Below, in pieces: positions 36,912-44,798 of a stretch of 64,000 nucleotides of DNA. The notes under the pieces were generated by a model that saw only the letters and a list, made by a program, of their open reading frames with translations, searched no databases and was not told where the DNA came from. Source of the DNA: JALEFZ01 sp039820545 (GTDB lineage: Bacteria; Bacteroidota; Bacteroidia; J057); assembly GCA_039820545.1 (NCBI GenBank), contig JBCBPW010000005.1:62001-126000 (forward strand). The letters run 5' to 3'. Numbering within the stretch: the first letter of the stretch is position 1; the number at the start of each line of letters is the position of its first letter. The translations under genes were made by a program, and so were the position numbers.

Positions 36912-37921
36912 TCTAGATATACCACTAGTCGCGTCACACGGATAGCTAGATCCTCTACACCTGGATCATTGCTCGTAAAGAGTTGGTTTCCTTTAAAAGG
37001 GGCTACCTTAGAATCAGGTATACTTCTTCCTGGCGCGAGTCGGACGTAGAAATATTTGCTCCGACTCTGTAAGGTCCCATTTTTCCATGTCTCAATTGTG
37101 CCACCATAATCCCACCCAAACCCATAAAATTCAATCGGTGCTTTATTGGCTTTGATAAGGTCGAGCAAGCTGATCCCTACGCCTAATCCTTGCGAAGTAT
37201 ACCAAGAGGAACCTGACTCGCCGAGGTAAATGGCTTTGACTTTGGACCGTGTATCATCTTTCCAGGTGATCCTAATTTCATCTTTGGTCCGTGGGAAGAC
37301 GACTGTACAAGATTCTCGTGTGTTGTTGGGGACGGATACCTCACCTCTGGCCACTCTTGTAGGACCGTAAATAGAGATAAGCTCGCTTTCAGAAGTAGTG
37401 AGTTTGATCGCTCCAAACTGTTTACCTGGGATGATGAGTCGATCTACAGCGGGGTCTTTGGGTGCCGCTTGTCGAGCGTTGGTTTTTGTATTAATGAGAT
37501 CGTTGAGGATTTGTTCATAGTCTGGTGTAAGATAAGAGACTCCTCCTTCATGTACCCATCCCATGACCCCACTTTGCGTTTTGATCAAGATCCATGGCTG
37601 GTAGAAGCGTTGTCCCCTCAAAGAGAACTCCGATTTTCTGACGGTCCTTTGATACAGATATTCTGCCACCTCTCCTTCTTCCATTAATCCTACTTGAGGC
37701 ATTTCCTTTCCTGGTTGGGCTTTGACGATGAGTTTGCTGACCCATGCTCGGACTTTATTGGGTTTCGCCATTTCTTGAACCTCTGTACCTAGCTCGACTA
37801 ACTCTTCAACAAAGCCATCGTTCAGTTGACTAGTAGTCCCAGGATTCGCGTTAGGATCTGGAATTTGACATCCGAAAGAGAGAAAAATGAGAAAAAAAAT
37901 GGTAGGACCTAGATATTTCAT
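36908..37921 (-). CDS. SH3-domain lipoprotein of unknown function
   Basis: 338 residues from the ATG at 37921. The signal peptide ends in a lipobox 'SFGC' (Cys about 18). Residues about 45-125 look like a bacterial SH3 domain ('RAWVSKLIVKAQPG', 'GQRFYQPWILIKTQSGVMGWVHEGG'), suggesting peptidoglycan or cell-wall contact. The C-terminal two thirds ('GAIKLTTSESELISIYGP') are beta-rich and unrecognised. It probably sits in the periplasm. It overlaps tdk by 4 bp tail-to-tail. Confidence 0.72.
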   Translation of the reverse strand: MKYLGPTIFFLIFLSFGCQIPDPNANPGTTSQLNDGFVEELVELGTEVQEMAKPNKVRAWVSKLIVKAQPGKEMPQVGLMEEGEVAEYLYQRTVRKSEFSLRGQRFYQPWILIKTQSGVMGWVHEGGVSYLTPDYEQILNDLINTKTNARQAAPKDPAVDRLIIPGKQFGAIKLTTSESELISIYGPTRVARGEVSVPNNTRESCTVVFPRTKDEIRITWKDDTRSKVKAIYLGESGSSWYTSQGLGVGISLLDLIKANKAPIEFYGFGWDYGGTIETWKNGTLQSRSKYFYVRLAPGRSIPDSKVAPFKGNQLFTSNDPGVEDLAIRVTRLVVYLD

Positions 37922-38124
37922 TTTGTTTAATCTTTCGCTATTAAATATGAACAAAATTACCTACAAAAAGATGTTCTTGTTTAGTATTTACATATTTTCA
38001 TCTCTTGTTTTGTCTGGAAATTACTATATAAAATGTTGATTATGAAGGATTTTTTTCTTCTTCTGCAAACACAATGGACTGTTTGGTGTTAGTATTTCAA
38101 ATCAAGAACAAAAATATAGTTGTC

Positions 38125-38457
38125 ATGAGTGTTGCACAAGTTGGATGGTCAATCTCCCAAATGGAGCTATTGACTCGTACGTTAAAGGCCATTGCGCATC
38201 CTGTACGTCTTTCTATCATTGAGATGTTGGAGGGTGAGCGCCGCATGACGGTGACTGAAATTTACACCAAGCTAAATGCTGATCAGTCCTCTGTTTCTCA
38301 TCACCTTAGTATCCTCCGTGATAAAGGTGTATTGAGCTCTGAAAGAAAAGGTAAGTATATCTATTACTATCTCAAGAATGCTGCTTACCTGAACATTATC
38401 GACTGTCTTACTTCTATCCAAGAAGAAGAAGCCGCAAGAAAGCCCCTCTTTCGCTAG
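38125..38457 (+). CDS. ArsR-family transcriptional regulator
   Basis: About 110 residues from the ATG at 38125 (the frame is open to 38074). A winged helix-turn-helix is clear: 'LKAIAHPVRLSIIEMLEG', 'VTEIYTKLNADQSSVSHHLSILRDKGVLSSERKGKYIYYYL'; short parts are the ArsR signature 'SSVSHHLSILRDKG' and wing 'GKYIYYYL'. No obvious metal-binding Cys pair is present, so it may sense something other than metals. Its target is unknown; no metal-resistance gene is adjacent. Confidence 0.9.
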   Translation: MSVAQVGWSISQMELLTRTLKAIAHPVRLSIIEMLEGERRMTVTEIYTKLNADQSSVSHHLSILRDKGVLSSERKGKYIYYYLKNAAYLNIIDCLTSIQEEEAARKPLFR

Positions 38458-38696
38458 AAATTAATTGAGGGGTTTCATCCCTCAGTGAACCCTGTTTTCA
38501 AGTGGTCAATATCTACTTATGTTTTCTGGTGGTTTGATCCTTCACATGATCAAATGAAAATTCCATGGTATATCAGAAGATTGAAAGATATGGGTATAGG
38601 CAAATCAAGTGGGATGAATATACGAATCTAAGCGTGTGTTCATCCCACTATTTATGAGTGGGTAAAGTATTGACCGTCAGATAGCCTTATTCTTTC
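38458..38696. other. Convergent intergenic region with three hairpins
   Basis: Three separate inverted repeats lie between the ArsR and Lon-N-domain genes: TGAGGG...CCCTCA (38466-38484), TTTGATC...GATCAAA (38533-38554) and an 11-bp AGTGGGATGAA...TTCATCCCACT (38608-38649). No ORF of note. The last probably terminates one or both convergent transcripts. Confidence 0.6.
38608..38649. terminator. Hairpin, probable terminator between convergent genes
   Basis: An 11-bp perfect stem AGTGGGATGAA / TTCATCCCACT with a 20-nt loop. It lacks a clear T run, so a factor-independent role is uncertain. Confidence 0.4.
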
Positions 38697-39332
38697 CTAA
38701 AAGTTAGGTGGAATTACATTTTTGAAGTGTCCATTCATCTTAACTTTTGTTTTCAAGCGCTCTGTCTCCTCTACCACAGGCAGAATAGCAATAAGGTGTT
38801 TTTTGATGTAATCCATACGGTCTACTTCTTTGTTGAATGAAAGAAGTTCGTATTCTTGCTTGAGCGATAAGCCTATGTGATGTCCGATGAGGTAGGCAGT
38901 CAAAGGCTCTTCTTCATCTCCAAAAGTCTTGTGTATGCCTAAGGCTTGGTGGAATTGGATCAATAAATCACTTACTTCCTCTAGAGTCTCAGCGGCTATG
39001 TCCATCTCGTCAGAGATGACGGTAATTTCTCCCCCTGGATAAAGTTTATCAGGCGATTCTTGGAAAAATGAATCTATACGGACACGTTGAATCCCCTCAG
39101 TCGTGATATCCATCTCCCCATTGGCGTACTTACGATCAAAAGCCACGACTTTTACTTCTGTCGCGATGGTCACTACATGCTGATCAATCACAGTAGGAAT
39201 ACCAAAAGTCGAGGATTGCTCCAGACATTCGTTGATAAGTTGTTTGTACCGCTCTTCAAAAATATGTAGCCTAAGTTGCTCCCCTGGAAAGACAACAAGG
39301 CTAAGCGGAAATAACGGAAGAAATTGAGACAT
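38697..39332 (-). CDS. Lon substrate-binding (LON_SB) domain protein
   Basis: 211 residues similar to the N-terminal LAN/LON domain alone: 'LPLFPLSLVVFPGEQLRLHIFEERYKQLI' (part), 'IATEVKVVAF', 'TTEGIQRVRI' and a helical C-terminal half. It has no AAA or protease domain. Such stand-alone LON-N proteins occur widely and are thought to bind substrates or adaptors, but their function is not proven. Its start at 39332 is supported by the usual immediate 'FLPLFPL' after Met. Confidence 0.9.
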   Translation of the reverse strand: MSQFLPLFPLSLVVFPGEQLRLHIFEERYKQLINECLEQSSTFGIPTVIDQHVVTIATEVKVVAFDRKYANGEMDITTEGIQRVRIDSFFQESPDKLYPGGEITVISDEMDIAAETLEEVSDLLIQFHQALGIHKTFGDEEEPLTAYLIGHHIGLSLKQEYELLSFNKEVDRMDYIKKHLIAILPVVEETERLKTKVKMNGHFKNVIPPNF

Positions 39333-39808
39333 AGGACGATATCTTTAGCCTGTCCATGGATGATCTGTATGCGTGGGTCTTCCTAGGGTTTACGAACGCT
39401 TCCCAATAAGGATATTATGGACTACACGCATTTTTGCTTTACTCCCATCTAACTCTTCCTTCTCCTTGATTGTTCTCTATATGTTACTGTTTTCAGGGGG
39501 AAATTATCCTGTAGGTCAAGAAGTGAAGGAATTAGGATTTGTCAAGGTTACGATGATTTTGGCCAAAATCTTACATTACATCTGAGTCGAGGAGTAGATG
39601 GAAATGAATGCTCGGCAGGAGGAAAAATTCTGCATACGTGATTCTACATATCAAAAATAGCTACCCGTACAATAGCGAAACCAGATTTTTCGACAGCTCA
39701 CCTAGGAGATCTTTCATACGTTGTCAAAAGATGCACACAACTAATAGAGGGGAATCTTACGTATAGAAGATAGATACATTTACCATCAAAGTCTTTCTGC
39801 CAAAACGT
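39333..39808. other. Long intergenic region
   Basis: 476 bp before the small membrane gene. A 70-codon frame (39373-39585, GTG start) exists but has no recognisable start context or family. Around 39550-39642 another frame reads 'YDDFGQNLTLHLSRG' and so on, vaguely protein-like, possibly a decayed gene end. I see no RNA gene or terminator. Confidence 0.4.
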
Positions 39809-40042
39809 ATGATCCGCAAACTACATCCAGCAACGAGTTCTACAAAGTGGTATGTAATTCCTCTGCTTTTTATACCCTATCTCTTATCCTTTTTGGTTGC
39901 TGGTTTGATTCGTCTTTTTCGTAATACATTCAGCAAAAAGGATATTCGAATCCCTACCGATGAAAAAGTAGATGCAGATCTTCAGGAAGTGATCAATAAG
40001 CATGAGCCGCTCGCCTCGGGTGTAGACTTCGCTCAGCCATAA
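39809..40042 (+). CDS. Small single-pass membrane protein
   Basis: 77 residues: one hydrophobic helix (about 14-35, 'YVIPLLFIPYLLSFLVAGLIRLF') then a basic stretch and a short acidic cytosolic tail. Family not recognised. It is convergent with the PD40-VWA gene and followed by a hairpin, which supports it being a real gene. Function unknown. Confidence 0.55.
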   Translation: MIRKLHPATSSTKWYVIPLLFIPYLLSFLVAGLIRLFRNTFSKKDIRIPTDEKVDADLQEVINKHEPLASGVDFAQP

Positions 40043-40061
40043 GGAAAATCATGGCTCCTCC

Positions 40062-40088
40062 CGATCCCGATCTTTGAGTTCGGGATCG
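40062..40088. terminator. Hairpin between convergent genes
   Basis: CGATCCCGA and TCGGGATCG form a perfect 9-bp GC-rich stem around a 9-nt loop, 20 bp after the small membrane gene and ahead of the VWA gene's 3' end. Confidence 0.6.
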
Positions 40089-40133
40089 CCCTAGCTCGTT
40101 TAAGTCACACCTTGCTTTCTTTTATCCACCTAT

Positions 40134-42104
40134 TTATTTTGATCGTACAGCCTTAGCTTCCTTCAGAAGTGCAGCCTCGATATTGGTTCTGTTGACGTTG
40201 GCGTAGTTGCCACTACCTATAGCAGCCAGTGACTTGAGCTGGGTGGTCCGTGCTACCGCGAGCTTGCCAAAAGAAAAAACAGAGAGGGCGATCTGGTCAT
40301 CAGAGATGCGCTCAGCCACCTTGTATACATTTTCAATTTCAAAGTAGCCGTCTGTAGCCATGATGATCCGATTGTTGCCTCCTGGAATGTAGTAGTCCTT
40401 GGCCAGGCTATAAGCTGTCCTGAGTGCCGACTTACTTTTGGTCCCACCAGATCCTCCAAATCGATCGATTGCGTTGACAATTTCTTCCTTCCGCAGGGCA
40501 GAAACAGCTGTGACAAGGACCTTTGTCTCATTACTGTATACGATGACGGAGATCTGATCCTCAGGCCGCATATGGGAAAGCAATTCCCGCATGGACTCCT
40601 TCAATACTGGCAAGCGATCAGGTCTGCGCATGGAAGCGGATACGTCGACGAGGAGTACAAGGTTGTTTTGGGCTATCCCATCGAAGGAGTAAGGATCTTC
40701 CTTAGGTAGTGTAACAGGAGAAGTATTTTTGACGACGGGCTCATCGATGGTGACAGGTGCTTTTTCCTCTATCGGTTGGATCACAGAAGGAGGTGTAGGA
40801 TCAGGCTTAGGTGTTACGGCCACAGGCGGTGTTACAGGTTTGGGATCGGGTTTGGGTTCAGGATCAGCTTGTACAATGGCAGGACGATCTTTCCCCAACA
40901 GGAAGTTAGAGGAGATTTTTTGATTGTGACTAATGGCTTGAACCTTGATTCTCCTGGTTTTCTTTTTGTATCCATTACAAATGACGATCTCATCGTAAAT
41001 AGCTGCGCGGTTGGGGATTTTGAAATCGTATGTGCCGTTAGCCTTCGTTCGCAGACGCTTGATTGGGATTTTGGTACGTGCATCCAAGACCATAATCTCG
41101 GCTTGTAACCCCCTAAAATTGAGGCTGTCTTTTACATAGCCTGCAATGGTATGTTCTATTTTGAGGGGAGTCGGACGAATGCGATCATCTGCCTCTTTTA
41201 AGTCTGCAAAATAAATGTCGCCATTGCGGATAAAGTAGGCTTCCATCCCATCCGCCGTCAACGTAAATCCGTAGTCGTCACCTGAGGTGTTGAAAGGTGC
41301 GCCAATATTGATGACCTCTCCAATCGAGCCGTCTGCATAAATGGTCGTTTTGTAGATATCCAACCCTCCCAATCCCTCATATCCATCTGAAGCAAAGTAC
41401 AGGGTCTTACCATCTCCCGCCATGAATACAGAGCGTTCATCTCCCTCCGTGCTAATAGGGAGCCTCCGGCAGAAGGTCCACCCCATACCCGTGAGCTTAC
41501 TGATGAAAATATCCATGGGTTCATCATACTCATTGCCCGCCGCGACAAAAAACATACGTTCATCGGGAGAAAGCGTCATACCATCTGTAGCCTGCACGCG
41601 AGAAAAGAATTCTGTGATACCTCCTCCAAGTCCTTTGGGCCTCCCCCAGTCTTGATCCTGTCTTTTGGTCTTGTAGTATGGACCACCTGTATACTCCCAA
41701 TTGATGTTCCAGCTTTGGAAGTAGAGGGAACTACCATTGGCTGAGATATTGGGTTCATCTTCTCCCATTGCAGAGTTGATGCCATAGGGCAGGCACTTGG
41801 GTTTGCCCCACTTGCCATTGATCTTGCGTGAGTACCAGATATCGCCATCGTAGACAGAGTCCCCCTCAAAAATCATATAAGGTCGTGACCATACCTGCTC
41901 CCCTCTCAAAGACATGAAAAACAGATAATTCCCATCAGGTGTAATGGAGAGATTGGTTTCTCGGGCCTTAGAATTAAGAATGCTGAGGCGAGAGACTTGA
42001 ATGCGGTCTTTGTGATCCAGGATCGTAGCTTTCCTCTGGGCGGAAAGGGGGAGAATGGAACATATCGTAATCAGTAACCAAAAACTGGGAACCAAAGATT
42101 TCAT
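40134..42104 (-). CDS. PD40-propeller protein with C-terminal von Willebrand A domain
   Basis: 656 residues. Signal peptide (1-22); PD40-type blades (about 45-300: 'NLSITPDGNYLFFMS', 'GEDEPNISANGSSLYFQS', 'MTLSPDERMFFVAAG', 'YFASDGYEGLGGLDIYK', 'GFTLTADGMEAYFIR'); a carboxypeptidase-regulatory-like module (about 315-400); a long Pro/Lys-rich linker ('PEPKPDPKPVTPPVAVTPKP'); and a C-terminal VWA domain (about 480-650) with the MIDAS motif D-V-S-A-S, followed by the T and D of the metal site ('GGSGGTKS', 'IMATDG'). Compare the gene at 19960, where OmpA replaces VWA. It probably tethers and engages partners in the periplasm or at the surface. Confidence 0.88.
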   Translation of the reverse strand: MKSLVPSFWLLITICSILPLSAQRKATILDHKDRIQVSRLSILNSKARETNLSITPDGNYLFFMSLRGEQVWSRPYMIFEGDSVYDGDIWYSRKINGKWGKPKCLPYGINSAMGEDEPNISANGSSLYFQSWNINWEYTGGPYYKTKRQDQDWGRPKGLGGGITEFFSRVQATDGMTLSPDERMFFVAAGNEYDEPMDIFISKLTGMGWTFCRRLPISTEGDERSVFMAGDGKTLYFASDGYEGLGGLDIYKTTIYADGSIGEVINIGAPFNTSGDDYGFTLTADGMEAYFIRNGDIYFADLKEADDRIRPTPLKIEHTIAGYVKDSLNFRGLQAEIMVLDARTKIPIKRLRTKANGTYDFKIPNRAAIYDEIVICNGYKKKTRRIKVQAISHNQKISSNFLLGKDRPAIVQADPEPKPDPKPVTPPVAVTPKPDPTPPSVIQPIEEKAPVTIDEPVVKNTSPVTLPKEDPYSFDGIAQNNLVLLVDVSASMRRPDRLPVLKESMRELLSHMRPEDQISVIVYSNETKVLVTAVSALRKEEIVNAIDRFGGSGGTKSKSALRTAYSLAKDYYIPGGNNRIIMATDGYFEIENVYKVAERISDDQIALSVFSFGKLAVARTTQLKSLAAIGSGNYANVNRTNIEAALLKEAKAVRSK

Positions 42105-42596
42105 ATTGCTTCTTTCTTGTGTCTTTTTGAGTTTGTCGCTATCTCGTCTGTCTAGGGAGTGGCCCTAGAGAAATATTGGCTTTACATGAGGCCGAGGACG
42201 ATGGCATCGGCTTGACAGGAGGTGCCGCTAGGCTATATGAAGGTGCTTTGAGCAAGCAGAAGAAAGCATTCATACGGTTTACGTCCTGTGTGGGCGTATG
42301 GAGATGACCGCAAGATAAACAAATGATTGCATCCTGAAGTCTTTTGAGTGTGTGTTTTTTATATGAGCCAAATAGCCCAAAATTTAATTTACGGCTTTTT
42401 GCTCGGATAGATTAGAATTTCTGCATGAAAGTGAGGAATTCTTGGGACGAAATGATTGGGATCCTGTAGGACCACCGCCAAGGCGTAGTCATCCTGATAT
42501 AGTAAGACTTGGTCATCCCTAATACTGTAAGGCGTGGCCTATCTGATCATATACTCGTCACCCTTTCCACACCATCATCCTAATACAAAAACCTTT
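42105..42596. other. Long intergenic region between divergent genes
   Basis: 492 bp between the PD40-VWA and membrane protein genes. It contains a 7-bp hairpin TCTAGGG...CCCTAGA (42151-42169) and a 26-bp segment (42455-42480) that matches 1504-1529 at 21 positions. No ORF with supporting features, no tRNA. Both flanking promoters should be here. Confidence 0.45.
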
Positions 42597-43043
42597 ATGA
42601 TGATAGATATTGTTTGGGGCTTCCACTTATTGTTCACAGGAGTGATGGTCGGCATCATCTGGTTCGTACAATGGGTCCACTATCCCCTTTTTCACCAAGT
42701 ACCTTCTGATGACTTCCCTACCTATGAAGCCTATCATGTGAAGCGAACGGGTCAACTTATTGCACCTGTGATGATAGGTGAATTGGGTACGGCTGCTTTG
42801 CTCGTTTTTCTGCCATCCATCCACATCTCTGCCACTTGGGCATGGGTTAATTTGGGAGGTGTGGGCCTATTATGGTTAAGTACGTTTTTGGTTCAGGTTC
42901 CCCTACATGCTGCTCTGGGAGAAGAGGGGCGAGAGGAGACCATCTCGAAGCTGGTGACTTCCAATTGGATACGTACAGTGATTTGGACCCTTCGTGGGAT
43001 TCTTCTTATTTGCTGGGCCGTAACTCCCAACCTATTTCTCTAG
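42597..43043 (+). CDS. Four-helix membrane protein of unknown function
   Basis: About 148 residues from the ATG at 42597 (the frame opens earlier with 'MAYLIIYSSPF', less likely). Four hydrophobic helices: 'VWGFHLLFTGVMVGIIWFV', 'LIAPVMIGELGTAALLVFL', 'WAWVNLGGVGLLWLSTFLV' and 'VIWTLRGILLICWAV'. A few charged and aromatic residues ('QWVHYPLF', 'YEAYHVKR', one His each) lie between helices 1 and 2. I do not recognise a family. kdsB starts 2 bp after its stop, so it is co-transcribed. Confidence 0.72.
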   Translation: MMIDIVWGFHLLFTGVMVGIIWFVQWVHYPLFHQVPSDDFPTYEAYHVKRTGQLIAPVMIGELGTAALLVFLPSIHISATWAWVNLGGVGLLWLSTFLVQVPLHAALGEEGREETISKLVTSNWIRTVIWTLRGILLICWAVTPNLFL

Positions 43044-43045
43044 CT

Positions 43046-43780
43046 ATGAAGTCCATCATAGGAGTAATTCCTGCGCGCTATGCCTCTTCACGTTTTCCAG
43101 GTAAGCCCCTTGTTGATATCCAAGGTATGTCTATGATCGAGCGTGTCTACCGTCAGTGTGAACGAGCCGAGGTCCTACAGAAAGTCATCGTAGCCACAGA
43201 TGATACCCGCATTTTGGATCATGTGCAGGGGTTTGGGGGGAATGTACAGATGACTGCTGATACCCACATATCGGGTACAGAACGTCTGGTGGAGGTGGCA
43301 GAAAAAGAAATCGCCGATTGTTACATCAATATCCAAGGGGATGAACCTTTCATTCATCCTGAGCAGATCGAGCAAGTAGGGCAATGGCTACTTTCAGGCG
43401 CACAAATTGCAACCCTAGCTACACAGACAGACGATCTAGCAATTCTCCAAAGTCCTCATACAGCCAAGGTCGTACTCAACCAACAGCAGGAAGCCCTTTA
43501 TTTCAGTCGGGCGATGATTCCACATCCTAGTCGCGCACAGGAGAAAGTCCCTTACTACCAGCATATAGGTATCTACGGTTTTCAGAGAGAAATTTTGCTT
43601 CAGATCCCATCGATGGAGCCTTCCTATGCCGAGCAAGCAGAATCATTGGAACAACTACGGTGGCTAGCGCATGGAGTCCCGATTAAGGTAGGGATCACGA
43701 CGCATCGTGCTACAGGAATTGATACACCAGAGGATTTAACACGACTTTTGTCACAGATGCAAAGAAGGGATGAACCTTAA
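43046..43780 (+). CDS. kdsB: 3-deoxy-manno-octulosonate cytidylyltransferase (CMP-Kdo synthetase)
   Basis: 244 residues from the ATG at 43046; an upstream frame to 42872 is spurious. 'IGVIPARYASSRFPGKPL' is the nucleotide-binding signature of KdsB, followed by 'VATDDTRILDHV', 'TADTHISGTERL', 'INIQGDEPFI' (metal-binding DD/GDEP) and 'EQLRWLAHGVPI'. It activates Kdo with CTP for attachment to lipid A, an essential step in LPS assembly. Cytosolic. It sits 2 bp behind a four-helix membrane protein of unknown function. Confidence 0.96.
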   Translation: MKSIIGVIPARYASSRFPGKPLVDIQGMSMIERVYRQCERAEVLQKVIVATDDTRILDHVQGFGGNVQMTADTHISGTERLVEVAEKEIADCYINIQGDEPFIHPEQIEQVGQWLLSGAQIATLATQTDDLAILQSPHTAKVVLNQQQEALYFSRAMIPHPSRAQEKVPYYQHIGIYGFQREILLQIPSMEPSYAEQAESLEQLRWLAHGVPIKVGITTHRATGIDTPEDLTRLLSQMQRRDEP

Positions 43781-43918
43781 GGATGGGCTTCTAGAGAGGT
43801 TTTTGATGGAGAAAATCAGATATAGCCATAAGTTAATGGTAATTTATAGGCTGAAGAGGTGATTTTCACAAAATAAATGTCCAATTTTACCCGCTAATAA
43901 GGAACAAAAAACCAACAC

Positions 43919-44416
43919 ATGCTTCCTATTCTCCTTTTCTGGGTTTTTGCTGCTTTGGGAATTGCAGGCGCTATCGGGCTGCTATTCAACCGCAATCCCG
44001 TCTACGCTGCCCTTTCCCTCGTGGTCAACTTCTTCAGCATCGCTGGCCTCTACCTCTCATTAAGTGCGGAGTTTCTCGCTGCTATTCAAATTCTGGTATA
44101 TGCAGGTGCCATTATGGTCCTATTTATCTTCGTGATCATGCTCCTCAATTTGCAGGAAGAGCAAGGAGTGACCAAGTTCGATACGAGACGTGGGATTGCT
44201 TTTATCTTCGGATTGGGCTTTATCGCAGAGATGGTCTTTGTCCTGAAGGACATGTCCCAAAACTCAGTTTCAGGTACCTATGAGTTGGGGAAAGTAGAAG
44301 CCATTGGGAGTGAGCTGATGACACAGTATCTCTTCCCCTTTGAAATGATCTCTGTGATCCTGCTTTCTGCCCTTATCGGTGCCATTGTCGTTGCAAGAAA
44401 ATACACACATAGCTAA
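43919..44416 (+). CDS. nuoJ: NADH-quinone oxidoreductase subunit J
   Basis: 165 residues, five membrane helices. 'NPVYAALSLVVNFFSIAGLYLSLSAEFLAAIQILVYAGAIMVLFIFVIMLLNL' (recognised in short parts: 'NPVYAALSLV', 'FLAAIQILVYAGAIMVLF') is the conserved NuoJ core. It belongs to the membrane proton-translocating arm of complex I. NuoK overlaps its stop (TAATG). No nuoA-I genes lie upstream; the gene before is kdsB, so this block is separated from the rest of the nuo cluster. Confidence 0.97.
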   Translation: MLPILLFWVFAALGIAGAIGLLFNRNPVYAALSLVVNFFSIAGLYLSLSAEFLAAIQILVYAGAIMVLFIFVIMLLNLQEEQGVTKFDTRRGIAFIFGLGFIAEMVFVLKDMSQNSVSGTYELGKVEAIGSELMTQYLFPFEMISVILLSALIGAIVVARKYTHS

Positions 44417-44760
44417 TGGAGTTTTTGACACCCAATGCATTTACCTACCTGGCGGTTGCCGTGATCATGTTCGCGCTGGGGGCCGTAGGGGTGATGACAC
44501 GCCGCAATGGTATCGTCGTCTTTATGTGCGTCGAGTTGATGCTCAATTCGGTCAACCTATCCTTGGTGACATTTGCCAAAATGCACGAAGTTGCAGGCAC
44601 AGAAGGCCTGCCCTCTCCCGCAGCCAATGGCTCCATGCTCGTATTCTTCGTCATGTGTGTGGCTGCCGCCGAAGCCGTCGTAGGACTCTCCATCGTGATT
44701 GCCCTCTTCCGCAACAAGCTCAACATTGACATCAACAATCTGAACATATTCAAATGGTGA
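44416..44760 (+). CDS. nuoK: NADH-quinone oxidoreductase subunit K
   Basis: 114 residues with three membrane helices; typical 'IVVFMCVELMLNSVNLSLVTFA' with the buried conserved Glu (VELMLN) and 'AAAEAVVGLSIVIALF' with the second conserved Glu, both involved in proton translocation. Usual NuoK length is about 100. It overlaps nuoJ by one base, and nuoL follows 38 bp on. Confidence 0.97.
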   Translation: MEFLTPNAFTYLAVAVIMFALGAVGVMTRRNGIVVFMCVELMLNSVNLSLVTFAKMHEVAGTEGLPSPAANGSMLVFFVMCVAAAEAVVGLSIVIALFRNKLNIDINNLNIFKW

Positions 44761-44798
44761 TGGTCCGCGATTGATGCGCCATTTTCATACACACACAT

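Noticed and set aside
39373..39585. 70-residue frame after the LON-domain gene
   Set aside because: GTG start, no recognisable domain or signal peptide; kept only as part of the intergenic note.
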